A stretch of 64,000 bases of DNA, from positions 116,453,938-116,517,937 of the forward strand of contig CAXKWD010000004.1 of assembly GCA_964059195.1 (NCBI GenBank), given 5' to 3'. Numbering within the stretch: position 1 is the stretch's first letter; every line of letters starts with the position of its first letter. Below the pieces are notes generated by a model, which did no database searches, was not told the DNA's origin, and saw only the letters and a program-made list of their open reading frames with translations. The position numbers and the translations under genes were made by a program. Source of the stretch: Ectobius pallidus. Taxonomy: Eukaryota; Arthropoda; Insecta; Blattodea; Ectobiidae. Shown piece after piece: positions 12,435-22,670 of the stretch.

Positions 12435-13030
12435 TTGTGTGAAATGTTTACATTATTTTTCTCTACTATTCATATTCTTTCACTACCTATCAGATTATCA
12501 CGATCTCGGAACAAGATCCCATCAAAACACTACCTTATCTATTCCCCCTCACAATATGTATTTTATTCTTCATCCTTCACTGTCGGGACAGCTTGTCTGT
12601 GGAATTCCTTACCTGAGAATATAAAAAACTGCCGAACACTCAGAACGTTCAAGATGAAGTTAGTTGACCACTTGACTACCAACCATTAACATTTATATTA
12701 TATACCGGTATTACTTCCATGTTAAAATCGTTGCTTTTGTATAAGTTTCGTTTATTTTTGTTTTACTTTTCTTCTTTTTCTACCTATTATTATTATTTTC
12801 TCTCTAATTTGTTCTACTTCGATGTTGAAATTAGGCTATAGTTTAATATAGTTTTAATTATAGTCTTCGCTAACATAATTTACATTTATGTAGTATAATC
12901 ATGTTTCTCTTTATTTATTCTTAATTAGATTATTTGGTAAGGTTTGAATATATCCACCTCTGGTTAGTGGAAGAGAAGGCCTTAAGGCCTTAACTACACC
13001 AGAGGGAAATATAAATAAATAAATAAATTC
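12435..13030 (+). mobile_element. 3' end of a CR1/Jockey-like LINE
   Basis: The 84-aa frame at 12435-12689 contains ACLWNSLPENIKNCRTLRTF, the conserved C-terminal WNSLP...F motif that ends many insect LINE reverse transcriptases. After the stop, a 3' UTR leads to GAAGGCCTTAAGGCCTTAAC and a terminal AAATA-type repeat (13006-13029), the usual 3' tail. The upstream reverse transcriptase is missing, so this is a 5'-truncated insertion. Confidence 0.75.
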
Positions 13031-13602
13031 TGACATAGAGTGACTGCATTTCGGGGGTGCGCATTCAGTTCCCTCTATTCAGAGAATGTATACAAAAATG
13101 TTTGAATTCTTTTTGTTCGTTTCTTAGTACATGCAAGTTAGGTACAAAATGTAGACTTAATCGTTAGTTTTTTTAAATAAAAATCACAAATTAATACATT
13201 TCTTGATTTAAAGTGGTAGTAGAATTTTAAGAAAAGTCGTAATTGGGATTCGCATCATATTCTGGAAGATACAAAAACCTAATGTTAAAGTTAGTTTTAT
13301 AGCCTAAAATTTTACGTTTTTGCGCTATGCTGATCGACAAACACGGACAAGTCCGGATTTTTAGATTCTTATAAGTTAAATTCCATTCGCTTATAGCTAA
13401 ATCACACCCGACTTGTTGGACAGTCGTTGGACTGGTAAAGTATTATGAACCTTTCCGGAGTTGAACCCTGGACACTTGTAGAAAAAAATAAGATTATGTT
13501 CGTATACGCAGAGTATATAGTTTCTTCAACTTTTCTCACTCACAGAGGCGAAGGCCGGATTGAAGTTTGCTAGTCATCTAACCCTAAAATTTAAACATTA
13601 AA
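13031..13602. other. No feature recognised
   Basis: AT-rich sequence between two LINE fragments. No ORF or repeat boundary is supported. Confidence 0.4.
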
Positions 13603-15071
13603 ATGGTTGACAGCTTTTGCTATCTGGGTGTAATACTAGATACAAAGCTAACATTTCGATCACATTTGAATCACATTGCCAACAAAGCCAGTAAACAACT
13701 TCTTAACTTATCTAAGGCGTCCAGACCTAGTTGGGGCTTTAATTACTCCATACTGAAAATTATTTATCGTGGAGCGATTGAGCCTCTGCTTTTATATTGT
13801 GTTGCTGCCTATGAAGAAATTTTACATAAAAAATGGGCTCAGAAAAAATTACAGCAAATACAAAGAGGATTTCTTCTACGAATGATAAGAGGTTATCGTA
13901 CAATTTCTACTGATGCTGCCCAAATTATAGCTGCCATAGAGCCCTTATATTTGAGTGGTCTCTTCTTGGCTAGTATAAATAATATTAAGAGAGGTCGAAA
14001 GATCCCCGATATTGTCTCCCATTTACAACTACAAACACCGGTACATTGGAGTTTACTCGGCCATCCAGCACATTATAACACCAGTTTCATGCAATTGTGT
14101 TCTGAACTTATAGACCAACATTCTTACTACATTTATACAGATGGGTCACGTTACATTAATTGTGAAACTCAAGAAGTTATGGTGGGATGTGCTTTTGTGG
14201 TTTATGATAATAGTGTTTCTGGAATTTATTCTGCTTTGTATAAACTATCGTCACACTGTTCTGTGTTTCAAGCGGAATTGTTCGCCATAAAAGAAGCTGT
14301 TAAATGGTGTATTGATAGTAGCAATAGTGCTTGCATAAACAGTGACTCACAGTCGGCTTTACAAGCCGTAGGATGCACTAGCCACAGACATTAGACATGC
14401 ACTAAATACAAGCACAATTCATATTTGTTTAACCTGGGTCCGAGGTCACATGGGAAATGTAGGAAATGAGAAAGCAGATGAATTAGCTAAGTTAGGTGCC
14501 TCTTTAAATGTTAAAACTTCCTATAGTTTATGCCCTCTATCCTTCATTAAGAAAACATTAAGGGAACGTATGCACAGCCAATGGGATCGGATTTGGCAAG
14601 AAACGAATAACGGCAGCACAACGAAAGATTTGTTTTTCCCAAGAGTGCAAGATAGAATAGCTTGTACACTTTTGATTCCGGATTATATTATGACTCAATT
14701 CTTAACAGGGCATGGGAAATTTGGTGAATACTTACATAGATTTAAAATTTCTACCTCTGCAAATTGTAAATGTAAAGAGGAAAGTCAATCTGTTAGGCAC
14801 CTCTTATTTCATTGTCCATTATTTACGCACGAACGTTATCAGTTAATATTATATTTAAATTTTCTAAATTTTGACTTTACTACACCAATCTGCCGTCTCT
14901 TCTTAAATAAGCAAAGTTACAAAGTTGTTTTAAGTTTCATGAATAGTGTTTTTTGCAAAATTGTAATATGTATATGTAGTTTACTGTATACTCTGTATAT
15001 ATGTTTAATCTATAACCCTAATATGCCATCTGGTAAAATAGGGTTCTGTATTTTTTTGGGGATTCAATAAT
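13603..15071 (+). pseudogene. Non-LTR retrotransposon ORF2 3' part: RT tail, RNase H, zinc knuckle
   Basis: Frame 13603-14394 (263 aa) starts within a reverse transcriptase: the FCYLGVILDTKL motif and downstream thumb are typical of I/Jockey/R1-type LINEs. It is followed by an RNase H domain with YIYTDGSR (Asp), FQAELFAIKEA (Glu) and INSDSQSAL (Asp). A frame break near 14395 separates it from frame 14450-15070, which carries the end of RNase H (VRGHMGN..NEKADELAK) and a terminal CKCK...HLLFHCPLF zinc motif. The 5' half of ORF2 is absent and the break disables the protein. The region ends in a 3' UTR near 15071. It is an old 5'-truncated insertion. RNase H points to an I-like or related clade. 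Confidence 0.85.
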
Positions 15072-15151
15072 AACCCTAAAATTTATTTTCCAGTGTTTCT
15101 ACATGTGTGTATTGTCTTGCGAGGATCCCAACAGAGTGGCTCTCCGAGTGA

Positions 15152-15740
15152 TTGCTAATGCACGTTTTTTTTTATTTATTTTTTTTATTTATTGTCAGCA
15201 TGCTCCATTACGGAGTAATATTACATGCTTTATTTACAATTATTATGATTTCTATTTTAATGTATACATTGCTTGTTACTGATACTTTAGTACTATACCG
15301 TTGTGGCACAAGTTACTGATAACTTAAAATACTATTCAATACTGATACGAGTTACAGATGCTTAAATACTATAAAATTAATGACACTAGTTACTGTACTT
15401 GATACTTTAACTATTGTATAAGTACTGACACAAGTTACTTTAAGTTCTATACAATTAATGACACATGCTACAGGTACTTAATACTGTAAAATTACTGGCA
15501 CACGTTACTGATATTTTAAATTTTCTACATTTGCAGACACAAGTCACTGATGCTTTAAATACTATACACTTAATGCTGCATGTTTCTGATACTTGATACT
15601 ATAGGCTGCGAATACTGGCACAATTTACTGATACTTAAACCATTATACAATTACACAAGTTACTGATACTTTAATACTATACAACAATTAGTGTCAGAAG
15701 TTACTGTTACTTAAAAAACTATGCATTTGCTAATGCACGT
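15152..15740 (-). mobile_element. Retroposed insertion with 14-bp target duplication
   Basis: TTGCTAATGCACGT occurs at 15152-15165 and 15727-15740. Between them lies a T-rich start (poly-A plus AATAAA-type tail when read on the minus strand), a block containing TCCATTACGGAGTAATATTA, and then a degenerate tandem array. The tail and target duplication show the segment was inserted by target-primed reverse transcription in minus orientation. Confidence 0.8.
15271..15720. repeat. Degenerate tandem array, ~45-55 bp unit
   Basis: Around nine copies of a unit like GACACAAGTTACTGATACTT plus AATACTATACAATTAAT, each differing by substitutions and indels. It lies inside the retroposed segment at 15152-15740. 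Confidence 0.85.
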
Positions 15741-15859
15741 GTACCATAGATCATTCCCGTCCCCTACAGACTTTGGCTTGTACACGCCTTTGCCCAAGCG
15801 TGGATTAGTTTGCACTCGGAGAAAAATCTATTTCTTGATGTGCATTATGAATGCTTGAA

Positions 15860-15985
15860 CTCAGTTACTTTTTTAAAATTCAGCTGTGTTTATACTCCTT
15901 TACACTACGAGGCCATATCAGGAGTTCGGGATCTGTGTCTATACAGTAGGGTAGTCCATGGAACTATTATTTCTATTATTTGTGT
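15860..15985 (+). repeat. Dispersed repeat, uninterrupted copy
   Basis: CTACGAGGCCATATCAG, GATCTGTGTCTATACA and CCATGGAACTA appear here in order. They recur on the opposite strand at about 60063-60430, where a hAT MITE splits them. This copy therefore approximates the empty site of that insertion. Confidence 0.65.
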
Positions 15986-16062
15986 ATTTTAAGTAGTAAA
16001 GTTAAACTGATATTAATTTAAATAGATATGATACTGTATGAAATGGTGAGTATGATTTATGG

Positions 16063-16476
16063 TATACTCTGGTAATTCATTGCTTGGCCAGGCGGCTTCC
16101 TTTCGTTAGGAGGAAAAGTTTGCCGACAGCTCAACCCATGTTCTTTAATTTTACCGCACCAATCAGCTAGTTACCCCAGCCAATAAAAATCTAAGAATGT
16201 CCTGCGACAAATATGACAGCTACTCGTCAACTCCACGTGGAGTGGAACGCGAGGTTGCAAGATCTAGTTACAGTAAACGATAACACATGTGAATTGATTA
16301 AAGTGAGGGAAGAACTGAGGTCAGTGATAATAATGAGAGAATATTGCAACGTTGCTTTTGTTTTGGAAAGCGGAAACCAAGCCCTATATAGTCAGATCAA
16401 TTAACAGAAAGAAACACTGACTTAATGGTTTATCTCTTTGAAGCGGCCTGGCCATCCAATGAATAACTGGACTATA
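16063..16476 (+). mobile_element. MITE with ~37-bp TIRs (copy 1)
   Basis: The left end TATACTCTGGTAATTCATTG continues into GGCCAGGCGGCTTC. The right end, complemented, begins TATAGTCCAGTTATTCATTG and continues similarly. Another copy is at 58985-59391 with strong similarity throughout. The interior has no credible ORF. It abuts the next MITE almost directly. Confidence 0.85.
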
Positions 16477-16481
16477 TAGGC

Positions 16482-16843
16482 TAACTCGATCGGTAAGACA
16501 TGAGCCAAACACGCGCAGATAGCTTATCGTCCGCCGGTAGCAATGGAGTAAGAGCAGAAGAGAATGCATATACTGTACTATTCATTCCAAACTATGCGGC
16601 TCATAATAGCCCATAACTATTGAAAACAAAAATAAAGTTAATAATGGTATGTAACTCACAGAATATCGCTGTTGGGTCTTCACTATTGAATGCTGTGAGG
16701 CTAACTAAGATGTTATTACACGGTCTATACAGTATCAACTAGCAAAGAACATCACGTGCTATGAAGGTCAGGCAGGTGTAGATTACGTCATCGTAGACTA
16801 CTGCGCAGCCGTTTGTTTGGCTCAGGATTTACCGATCGAGTTA
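16482..16843. mobile_element. Internally deleted MITE of the 1.9-4.3 kb transposon
   Basis: TIRs of about 30 bp: the left starts TAACTCGATCGGTAAGACAT and the right is its near complement ending ACCGATCGAGTTA. Both ends sit at TA, the Tc1/mariner target. The left half matches 1880-2100 and the right half matches 4118-4281; the transposase region between them is missing here. It is non-autonomous. Confidence 0.85.
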
Positions 16844-16849
16844 TATGTC

Positions 16850-17000
16850 AATATCAAATTCGGCATTTGCCTTTACGACTGGGGAAACCATGAGAAACCC
16901 CATGTTAAATTAGCCGGCCACGGGATTTGAACCTGGGACCTCCTGAATGCGAGTTCAAGAATTTACCATCTCGGCCACCTCGCTCGGTACTTTTATTTTC
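16850..17000 (-). mobile_element. tRNA-derived SINE, minus strand
   Basis: On the minus strand it reads GTGGCCGAGATGGTA (box A-like), then box B-like GGTTCAAATCCCGTGG and a body including CATGG.GTTT. It matches the plus-strand SINE at 59819-59990 over its whole length. It is probably truncated at the 3' side near 16850. Confidence 0.85.
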
Positions 17001-17764
17001 GCATTGTCGCAATAGTTAATTCTATTAATATAGCGTACACTGATTTCAAATAATAATTATTATATCAGTGCTGAATTCATCAGCGGGCTCTTTTGTAAGT
17101 TTGAAATCGATAAGGAAAATTTTCGTGGCATATCTGGTTTCCATAAATCACAAAAGAAATATTTTAATAAAAATCCTCATATTTGTCATAAAGCGTTACT
17201 CTATTAGTCTTATATCTCTTTTTTTACTTCTTTTGAGATGACTCATTTATATCTCAGTAACAGTGAAAAGATTAAAATAACTACTATAACATTTCAATTA
17301 TGGTCCCGGCTATCACCAGAGTGCTGTCATTCAAAAGTGAGACGTGTGTCTAGCATGGTCAACCACCGTGTAAATAAGTGAGGTGAGCTAAATTACCGGT
17401 AAAGTGACAAATATCCGTGCGAGAGACACCTGGAGCCATGCACCATTCTATTTAACAGTTGATGAGCATGATCGATGACCGGAAGAGGCTAGCCAACTCT
17501 GTTCTGATCAATACTCCTCAGCCTCTTACTTATGCATCCCCATATCCGCTATTGCTTCAGTGTATTCCAGTATTTCAATCACTACAACATCAAACTTCTT
17601 CCTTCTCCTCCCTCAATCATCATTAACAAAAACAACAACTGTGTGTTTGATTGGTATTTTATGATTACGAGAGTAAGTGGATTAGAAGGTTTTAAATCTT
17701 AAGTTCATTTAGGCCTACAATGTCGAGAGATTTAAAAGATACTCAAGTATATTTTATATAAAAG
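17001..17764. other. No feature recognised
   Basis: AT-rich sequence with no supported gene or repeat. Confidence 0.4.
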
Positions 17765-18110
17765 CCTTGTTCGAAGCAGATTGGAATAAGCCTCAACTGT
17801 GTGGTGAGCTAATGTTATATTAAGGAATTGGAAAAGATTCAAAAGAAGTTTCTCTGGCATCTATATTATAAAACACATAATGAATATAATCAGAACATTC
17901 CTTATAGCCAACTTTTAAATTAATTCAATTTGATGTCACTCTACAATCGTAGAATAGTTACTGAACAGTTATTCCTATATAAACTTGCAAATCGCCTGTT
18001 GTACAATGAAGAATTACTTGAACAAATACATTTTAATGCCAGTAAAACAGATTTCATAAAAAGTTAATTATTTTAATTTGAGACACGTAAAGCATATTGG
18101 CATAAAAAAA
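17765..18110 (+). pseudogene. LINE reverse transcriptase C-terminal remnant
   Basis: Conceptual translation gives ELEKIQKKFLWHLYYK and then, after a stop, SLYNRRIVTEQLFLYKLANR. This matches the RT-thumb tail pattern (LE.IQ..FL, then L..RR......L.KL) of insect LINEs. Several in-frame stops show decay. No domain upstream is preserved. Confidence 0.6.
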
Positions 18111-18184
18111 ATCCCCTATTCTAAGAGTATGCTCCAAATACAGTGTATTCTCATATGTGGATCATGCCTTCATTTATATACAGC

Positions 18185-18704
18185 AGGTATGGGCAACCTT
18201 TGGAAAGATGCGGGCTAAACTTGACGATATTTATGAAGTCGCGGGCCGTAGATAATAGGTAGTTGTGAAAAAAATAATAATGATACGGTTTTTTATATTT
18301 ACAAAGTATAATGCTAAAGTTACATGAATGAGAACAATATCGAAGTGATTATGTATTTACTTACAATCAGCAGAAATTAATGAGAAGCTTGAGCTTGAAC
18401 TTGAGAAAAAAGATAATCAATGATGGCATCAATTCCACTAATACACAAGCGCAGAGTGTTTTCAAAATTTTCATCTGTTAGTCTGGTTTGATACTCAGAT
18501 TTAGGCCTATTGCAGCATTTTTCTAGGGCTGACCGGAAGGAACAACCTCGTAGTTCAGGCTTTTGTTTCCCCCTCTCACTCTGTAGTTGGCGAGAACCGA
18601 AAATATTTACTTTTTCGAGCGCAATTTTAAAATGTTCCGCGGGCCGGATCTAAAGTCGGGGCGGGCCACATTTGGCCCGCGGGCCGGGCGTTGCCCATAT
18701 ATGA
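18185..18704. mobile_element. Non-autonomous hAT element with 8-bp target duplication
   Basis: The element begins AGGTATGGGCAACCTTTGG and ends CGTTGCCCATATATGA, sharing inverted ATGGGCAAC ends. TATACAGC is duplicated at 18177-18184 and 18705-18712, the 8-bp footprint of hAT transposases. The right end carries the CGGGCC.CATTTGGCCCGC pattern common in hAT MITEs. There is no transposase ORF. Confidence 0.85.
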
Positions 18705-18712
18705 TATACAGC

Positions 18713-20481
18713 ATAAGAACCAGTTAATTGTAAGAGTTAATTTATTGCTTGTGATTTTTACTTTTATATTATCTATGATTATACTTTGTATGTTTTTCAA
18801 ATGGTATTGTCCAGTCTTGAATAATTATTTACTTGTTTGTTTTGTTTGTGTGATTGTTTGCTTTTAGTTCTGTTTAGTCTTTGTTTTGTTTGTTTCTTTG
18901 ATTGTTTGTTTCTTAGTTATGGCATATTTTAATTTGTATATTTCATGTATATTTAGCTACTCTAATTGGAACATTGCTCTGATATAGCAAAAAATAACCT
19001 CAATAATTAAATAAATGTGTTTAGGCCTATCTAGAACGGGCTTCCGCCTTCATGGGACATAATGCGTTATTCATTCATGAGTTCATTTATTCATGATAGT
19101 TAAGTGATACTATACTCTTTATAGCTTGCTGTTTAGTTGGTATGTGAGGCTAAATTTGGTAGGTCCATCGGAGATCCTGTAACGGGATGTACGCAGAGGA
19201 TTTCTTTGCCAGGGCACGCCAGTATACACAAGAAAATGGGTAGCTTTAAAATGTACCTCCCAACCCATTACATCTGTAAGGCTTGAACATTGTACTGAGG
19301 GAAGGGAGCACTGAAAATTCAGCGACGGAATGGCATCAATTCTTTTAAAAATAAACATATTGTTTTATTATCTTAGCTTAGAATATCTCCAGGTATATTC
19401 AGTTAATATCTCCCTTTGATGTTTTCATATATAATTGCGGACTAGACAATGATATCAGATAATTGAATTGTCGTTTACCCGGGCACTTCTGCCTTCCCAA
19501 ACCTCCTTATTCTAGTGTCTCGGAAACGTGGGTGGGTAATTTCAGTTTGTGAATGAAGGGAAAGACACGGTATATGACTTCTTGTTGATAACTTTTAGCT
19601 ATCCACTTCGCTAATTGTACCTTCCTAAACAATAAATATCGTACTGATACCGTTGCCGTCATGTATCCAAAACAATTACTCCATGTGTTGTATCCCGAGT
19701 AAGACGGTTGGCGGAGTTGAAAACGTTTTAAAAGCAGATTTTCCTAGGCAAAATGTCAAAATTAAACTCCATGCAATCGGAAGTCTACTCTTCATTCAGG
19801 ATTGATGTTTACGAAGGCAATCTGAAAGCAATTTTGAACAGTAAGTAAGGACCGGGATTCTAGATCCCTCCGTGACTACTAGCTTTCATGAATCTTCCCC
19901 TCGTTTGATCTCAACGTAATAATGTAGTGCAGCCTAAAAAGATATTTGAAATAATACAGATAGATTAAAATTTCAAACCCCTTGGTAACTTTATTTGAGA
20001 AGTTCGTTGTTATAACTAGGGCCGGAAGTTTATGAAATTCATATTATTAATAATGCTCTCTATTACATGCTAGTGTTAAAATGGGTACAAGACATGAAAT
20101 AAATAACAGTAAGTTCTGGTATATAATAATTGTACATATTTATTTAATTTGTCCCATTTTAACTCCATATTTCTGATAGCTTTTAAATACTGTGCATTAA
20201 AACATTTACACCATATTTTTCTAAGTGAATGTTTTAAGAACAGACAAATAATTGACAGTACATATCCTAATGTGACATAATATAATATATAGTATATTAT
20301 TTAAGCAACGTTTCACTTCATTAGTTTTCAATTAACTTAAATTTGTTGCATTGACCTTGTTTTTTAAAAGGTTTGTAATGTAATTAAGACAGCATCTACT
20401 ATTTGTTGTAATTTATAATGAATTCAGCTGACAAGAGAACGTATACTATTATAATTATTTAAATAATAGAGCATACTTCAT
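18713..20481. other. Host flank left of the viral locus, no gene recognised
   Basis: AT-rich. A 79-aa minus-strand frame at 19119-19358 has no recognisable motif. The sequence up to about 20472-20481 is taken as host because PolB similarity starts there. Confidence 0.5.
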
Positions 20482-21306
20482 GATTATGTGCAGGGTAATG
20501 TAAGCAATAGACAGGTCCACAGAGATAACAAGCCCTTGTCCAACACCTATAAGCTAATGAATAATAGTCTCTTCGGCAAGACTGTCGAAAATACCTTCCG
20601 ATATAAGAAATTTGTTGTTAAAAAAGCGACCGAGGCAGGTATGCACGGTCGTCGCAATGCTTTTCTCGCACAGGTAAATAATTTCCTCGAAGTGGACGGG
20701 CATTTTCTGTGCGAACTTAACAATACAAAGGTGCTCCTGAACAAACCGGTACAGATCGGGTTTACCATTTTGGAACTGGCTAAACTAGAGGTGTACCGGT
20801 TTTATTATAGTCTAAAGACCAAATTTGGTGACAAGTTAAATCTGTTGTACCACGATACCGATTCTCTTATTATGCATTTTCACAATTGCGAAACCCACCC
20901 TCTAAAGACAATGGCCTCCGAGCCGGACTTGTTGCGTTACCTTGATTTTGAAAAGGCTCCAGACGATTACGTAATTCGCACCAAAGATACAGATAAAGTG
21001 CCTGGTTTGTGGGCGGACGAAACCGGTCACAGACAGATACTGGAGTTTGTAGGCCTCAGAGCCAAGACTTATGCCCTACGGTTCGATGACGGCGATTCCT
21101 TGATGAAAAACAAAGGAATCACCGAAACCGCAATCGTAGATGCGAGTCGAGGTCGTATAACCTTTGACGACTACAAACGGTGTTTGTTTGAGAACCAATC
21201 GCTGTATGTACAGCAGTATCTTATCCGCTCACAAAACCACACCCTGTATAGCGTTCGCCAACGCAAGTTGGCGCTTGTTTCGGAGGATAGAAAACGGCAA
21301 GTGATG
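20482..21306 (+). pseudogene. PolB fragment (left block)
   Basis: It corresponds to residues of about 763-1037 of the complete polymerase at 24113-27277, including motif B (K..NNSLFG) and motif C (YHDTDS). It lacks the exonuclease domain, motif A and the last 17 residues. The 5' side runs out at about 20482 into host-like sequence. The 3' side stops after the codons for RQVM and joins a 12-bp AT filler and the left TIR. It is uninterrupted within but cannot encode an active enzyme. The reading frame continues by chance into the TIR. Confidence 0.9.
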
Positions 21307-21318
21307 ATACATATATAT

Positions 21319-21442
21319 ATTGTATATCGGCCGGTTTCGCGACCTGTTGGCGTCGTGGGCCCGGCCTGACTTTTTTCGTAAAATCGGCTTGTCGCGAAGG
21401 ACGCTTGGCAATGTTCCCGGATTTGCTCTGTGCTATATAAAC
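21319..21442. repeat. Left terminal inverted repeat of the viral unit (124 bp)
   Basis: It matches the complement of 27312-27435 at about 121 of 124 positions. It starts ATTGTATATCGGCCGG and ends with TATATAAAC. Inside are complementary pairs GGCCGG (21329-21334) with CCGGCC (21361-21366), and TTCGCGAC (21336-21343) with GTCGCGAA (21391-21398), which could fold. Terminal repeats are expected for a genome copied by protein-primed PolB. The exact molecular end cannot be fixed because neither copy's outer flank agrees beyond this point. Confidence 0.9.
21434..21441 (+). promoter_or_regulatory. TATA box in left TIR, driving the rightward genes
   Basis: TATATAAA lies 39 bp upstream of the ATG at 21473, so a start site 25-30 bp downstream would leave a leader of only about ten bases. 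The same box sits in the other two TIR copies. Confidence 0.7.
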
Positions 21443-21472
21443 GAGAAAATTTTCACTTTCCGATACATTGTC

Positions 21473-21919
21473 ATGTCGGCGCTATCAACACCGTCTGCCT
21501 GGCTAGTTCAATCGACGGATACCACCGAATTGCCCACGGAGGACCTCTACATCCTATTGACGGGCATATTCGTATCCGGAAACGCCAAGTTCGAACGTCG
21601 AGACAACGACTCCATTGTTTTACGCCTAACGTACTCCATTAAATTGGAGAATCTTTTGGAGAAGTTTGGGGAGTACCAGGACCTGCTTCGAGTGGTACCC
21701 GTCAGCCCGCACCACTCCGAGGACCAGTCACGACGATTTCTGGAGCTGATCTCCAAACGCAGAGTATATCCCACCAATTCTCCGGAGAGGCATCAACCTG
21801 GCAGCAGTAACACCCAGCACGGTCCCGGAAGCAGTACGGCCTTCGCAGAGGAGGACGTCAGGGGATTTCGTCTCGGCACCCCAAAAAGGTTCAGATCTTT
21901 TAAGTCATTTGATAAATAA
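21473..21919 (+). CDS. Accessory non-structural protein, NS2-position (148 aa)
   Basis: First gene of the rightward block. The frame is open from 21320, but the first ATG downstream of the TATA box is at 21473, so the upstream part is TIR read-through. The product is 148 aa with no domain I recognise. It has a mixed N-terminal half, then a proline/serine/glycine-rich stretch (about residues 95-125) and a basic end (KRFRSFKSF). It overlaps the NS1-like frame, which is open in another frame from 21750. By position it corresponds to the small NS2 protein at the start of bidnavirus VD1; similarity to it is not visible by eye. No HUH nuclease motif is present. An identical-looking copy is at 30137-30583. 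Confidence 0.65.
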   Translation: MSALSTPSAWLVQSTDTTELPTEDLYILLTGIFVSGNAKFERRDNDSIVLRLTYSIKLENLLEKFGEYQDLLRVVPVSPHHSEDQSRRFLELISKRRVYPTNSPERHQPGSSNTQHGPGSSTAFAEEDVRGFRLGTPKRFRSFKSFDK

Positions 21920-22670
21920 ATATAGGGCAACGTCTTACACGGCGTTGCTCGATCGTTGTACACCTGTAGAATGGGATTCTGTTTTAAATAAATACCAGAG
22001 TAACTCTTTGTTGACTAATAATATCAATATCTCCATATCCAGTTACATTAAGCGTAGACTTCAATTAGAAAGAGAAGACAGGTTTGGTTATTTATTAGAT
22101 TGTGCTAAAAATGGGACCAGCCACAGCAGAAATGCAATTAGTGAACTGTTTATTAGAAATCATATTGTTCCTACTCGTTTTGTTAGCGACCTTGAGAAAA
22201 TACTTAATGGTAAGGAAACGAAGATCAATTGCCTCTTCCTCCTCGGACCATCCAATGCAGGAAAGAGTTTTATAGCCCAGTCTATTGCGTCACATTTTGT
22301 GACGGGTTATGCCTCATGTGCAAATAGCATGTCCGAATTCACTTACGAAAATTTCCTAAATAAATCCTTGATATTGTTGGAGGAACCATTTGTAACAGAG
22401 GCGACGTGCGACGATATGAAAAATATTTTGGCTGGAGCCGCTTTACAAGTAGGCAAAAAATACATGAATAAACAGGACCTGTTCCGCACCCCTGTCATAA
22501 TGACCGGCAATCACGAGAAACTAGGTAAAGGATATTTGAGTCCTAGAGACGAGGAAGCACTACGTAATAGACTAATTGTGTATGAACTCCGTGAACCCTT
22601 CACCCCTTCTGTGTATATTACGCCAGAACAGTTTGCTGATTGGGTTTTGTTTATCTACAGGGACATATAA
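21909..22670 (+). CDS. NS1: NS1-like superfamily 3 helicase (253 aa from the non-ATG start shown)
   Basis: Predicted replication helicase. Numbered from 21909, Walker A is GPSNAGKS (113-120), Walker B LILLEEP (154-160), motif C PVIMTGNH (195-202) with sensor Asn 201, and a likely arginine finger lies in RNRL (219-222). This is the parvovirus-type SF3 core. Parvoviral NS1 is far longer and carries an HUH nickase; none is seen here, which fits a genome copied by its own PolB. Start: there is no ATG in frame before Walker A. The frame is open from 21750 and the given start codon is TTG. Expression therefore needs a +1 shift from the upstream gene, splicing or a non-AUG start. It ends in TAA that shares its last A with the capsid ATG at 22670. 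Confidence 0.85.
   Translation: MINKYRATSYTALLDRCTPVEWDSVLNKYQSNSLLTNNINISISSYIKRRLQLEREDRFGYLLDCAKNGTSHSRNAISELFIRNHIVPTRFVSDLEKILNGKETKINCLFLLGPSNAGKSFIAQSIASHFVTGYASCANSMSEFTYENFLNKSLILLEEPFVTEATCDDMKNILAGAALQVGKKYMNKQDLFRTPVIMTGNHEKLGKGYLSPRDEEALRNRLIVYELREPFTPSVYITPEQFADWVLFIYRDI

Noticed and set aside
15271..15720. CRISPR-like array
   Set aside because: Units are degenerate, without constant repeats and unique spacers, in eukaryotic repeat-rich DNA.
16384..16569. 61-aa minus-strand ORF
   Set aside because: It spans the junction of two MITEs.
21229..21411. Small ORFs antisense to viral genes, such as 22651-23058 (minus) and 23459-23887 (minus)
   Set aside because: They mirror the real genes in another frame, recur only because the copies are duplicated, and show no motif.
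21320..21472. Upstream extension of the accessory ORF to an ATG at 21320
   Set aside because: It lies in the TIR before the TATA box and differs between copies; the ATG at 21473 fits the promoter.
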